Below the pieces are notes generated by a model, which made no database searches, was not told the origin of the DNA, and saw nothing but the letters and a program-made list of their open reading frames with translations. Below, in pieces: positions 5,545 through 6,211 of a stretch of 6,211 nucleotides of DNA (its first letter is position 1; every line of letters begins with the position of its first letter). Both the position numbers and the translations under genes were made by a program. Source of the DNA: Thermococcus sp. (GTDB lineage Archaea > Methanobacteriota_B > Thermococci > Thermococcales > Thermococcaceae); the NCBI GenBank assembly GCA_011050175.1, contig DRGF01000094.1, positions 1-6,211 on the forward strand, read 5' to 3'.

Positions 5545-6211
5545 CTATAAAAGGCCAGTGGAGTTCTCCAAAAAATTTTGCAAAAATGACAGACCATTAT
5601 TAATGTTCTCCTCTGTTATGGTACCTCTGCGGACTTTGGTCTTTTTTGATTGGAGATCTTTGAGGGGATAAATCTCAAAGCCCAGCCTGTCCCTAAAGTC
5701 CGTATCAAAAGTAAGTATCTTATTTATCCCCATTTTAATCATGAGATACGTAACCCAAGCATCAAAAAGATCAAATTCGTTGCTAAATACAATGTTCCTG
5801 CCACTGTTTCCGTATTTTTGAGTTATGCTTCTTTTAGTTTCTATTTTAGTTGCCAAGAATTCAAACTCAAAAAGGGAAACACTCAGAGCTATTAGGTAAT
5901 CAGGATCTGTTTTGTTCTCCAGAAAATTAAATATCTCCTGCTTATCTGTTAGGTGATCTCTTCTACTGATAAGAGCCTCTACCTGCAGTGGGTTAAGCAA
6001 TAGTACAAAATTTTTTGGAAATTTTAGACCCAACTCCAGCATCCCTTCAAAAAAAGTTTTTGCGACTCTCTTTCCGTGTTTCTTTATTAGTTCATTCGTT
6101 GTTTCCCAAAGGGTCGGCCAGCCAATAAAAAAGACAACATTACTGGGAGAGGCAGGATTATCAAGAAACTCCCGGGATTTTTCATGATACTGATCTTTTG
6201 GATCACAGAGG
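5545..6211 (-). CDS. Long PIN-domain protein (putative ribonuclease/toxin), N-terminus cut by window edge
   Basis: The leftward frame is open from the window edge to a TAG at 5545 and gives 221 visible residues. PIN proteins are metal-dependent RNases, often VapC-type toxins. The first visible residues (LCDPKDQYHEKSREFLDNP) match the stretch just after the first catalytic Asp of PIN domains, so only about 10-15 residues should be missing. Next come WPTLWETTNELIKKHG (31-46), holding the conserved Glu, then NEFDLFDAWVTYLMIKMG (144-161) with D147/D150, and ILTFDTDFRDRLGFEIYPL (165-183) with the acidic pair D169/D171. Between the Glu and the DxxDA region lie about 100 residues, far more than in a typical 130-150-residue VapC, and a tail of about 35 residues follows the core. 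The methionine at 6042 is internal, not the start. The gene is AT-rich (30-45% GC by line), unlike the left half of the window. No antitoxin is seen downstream; one could lie beyond the edge. Confidence 0.75.
   Translation of the reverse strand, partial: LCDPKDQYHEKSREFLDNPASPSNVVFFIGWPTLWETTNELIKKHGKRVAKTFFEGMLELGLKFPKNFVLLLNPLQVEALISRRDHLTDKQEIFNFLENKTDPDYLIALSVSLFEFEFLATKIETKRSITQKYGNSGRNIVFSNEFDLFDAWVTYLMIKMGINKILTFDTDFRDRLGFEIYPLKDLQSKKTKVRRGTITEENINNGLSFLQNFLENSTGLL

Noticed and set aside
5541..5553. CTATAAAAGG as a plus-strand promoter
   Set aside because: No plus-strand gene follows; it overlaps the PIN stop codon and lacks a BRE.
5560..5580. TGGAG-TT-CTCCA stem beside an A/T run as a terminator
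   Set aside because: It lies inside the last PIN codons, and in the minus-strand direction of transcription the T-run precedes the stem, the wrong order.
5650..5895. 81-codon plus-strand frame
   Set aside because: Antisense shadow of the PIN-domain gene, with no ribosome site.

Overview
The window looks like chromosomal DNA of a hyperthermophilic euryarchaeon of the order Thermococcales, probably Thermococcus. The grounds are a group II chaperonin (thermosome), the archaeal elongation factor 1-beta, archaeal BRE/TATA promoters (CGAAAAC-TTTATAAAT type), strong GGAGGTGA ribosome binding sites, and proteins rich in Glu, Lys and Arg. The species assignment is inference.

Bases 1-3600 hold mostly high-GC housekeeping genes. 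A thermosome subunit gene runs leftward off the window and lacks only its C-terminal tail. It is divergent from a rightward gene for a 339-residue TPR-repeat protein, and the 163-bp gap between them carries both promoters and a possible heat-shock (Phr-like) operator half-site. The TPR gene converges on, and overlaps by 4 bp, a small AT-richer DUF2283 gene. Next comes a two-gene leftward operon: a 59-residue double zinc-ribbon protein of the HVO_2753 type, starting at GTG, followed by elongation factor 1-beta. A clear TATA/BRE promoter drives it.

Bases 3609-6211 form an accessory region. A complete AbiE (type IV) toxin-antitoxin operon reads leftward: abiEi (winged-helix antitoxin/repressor) overlaps abiEii (nucleotidyltransferase toxin) by 8 bases. 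A perfect inverted repeat with 10-bp arms and a 3-base spacer sits directly against the abiEi start codon, where transcription should begin. This is a strong candidate autoregulatory operator and suggests a nearly leaderless mRNA. Upstream lie about 360 bp with no recognisable gene, possibly a decayed mobile-element end. The window closes with an AT-rich gene for a long PIN-domain protein that is cut at its N-terminus by the window edge. GC drops from roughly 65% in the thermosome gene to about 50% in abiE and about 35-40% in the PIN gene, which fits acquired DNA beside a conserved translation operon.

Functionally, the left part serves protein folding and translation elongation. The right part is stress, defence or plasmid-maintenance cargo. 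I found no tRNA, rRNA, CRISPR array or intact insertion sequence. No completely new system can be claimed; the most informative leads are the abiE operator, the unassigned 5208-5544 segment and the enlarged PIN protein.
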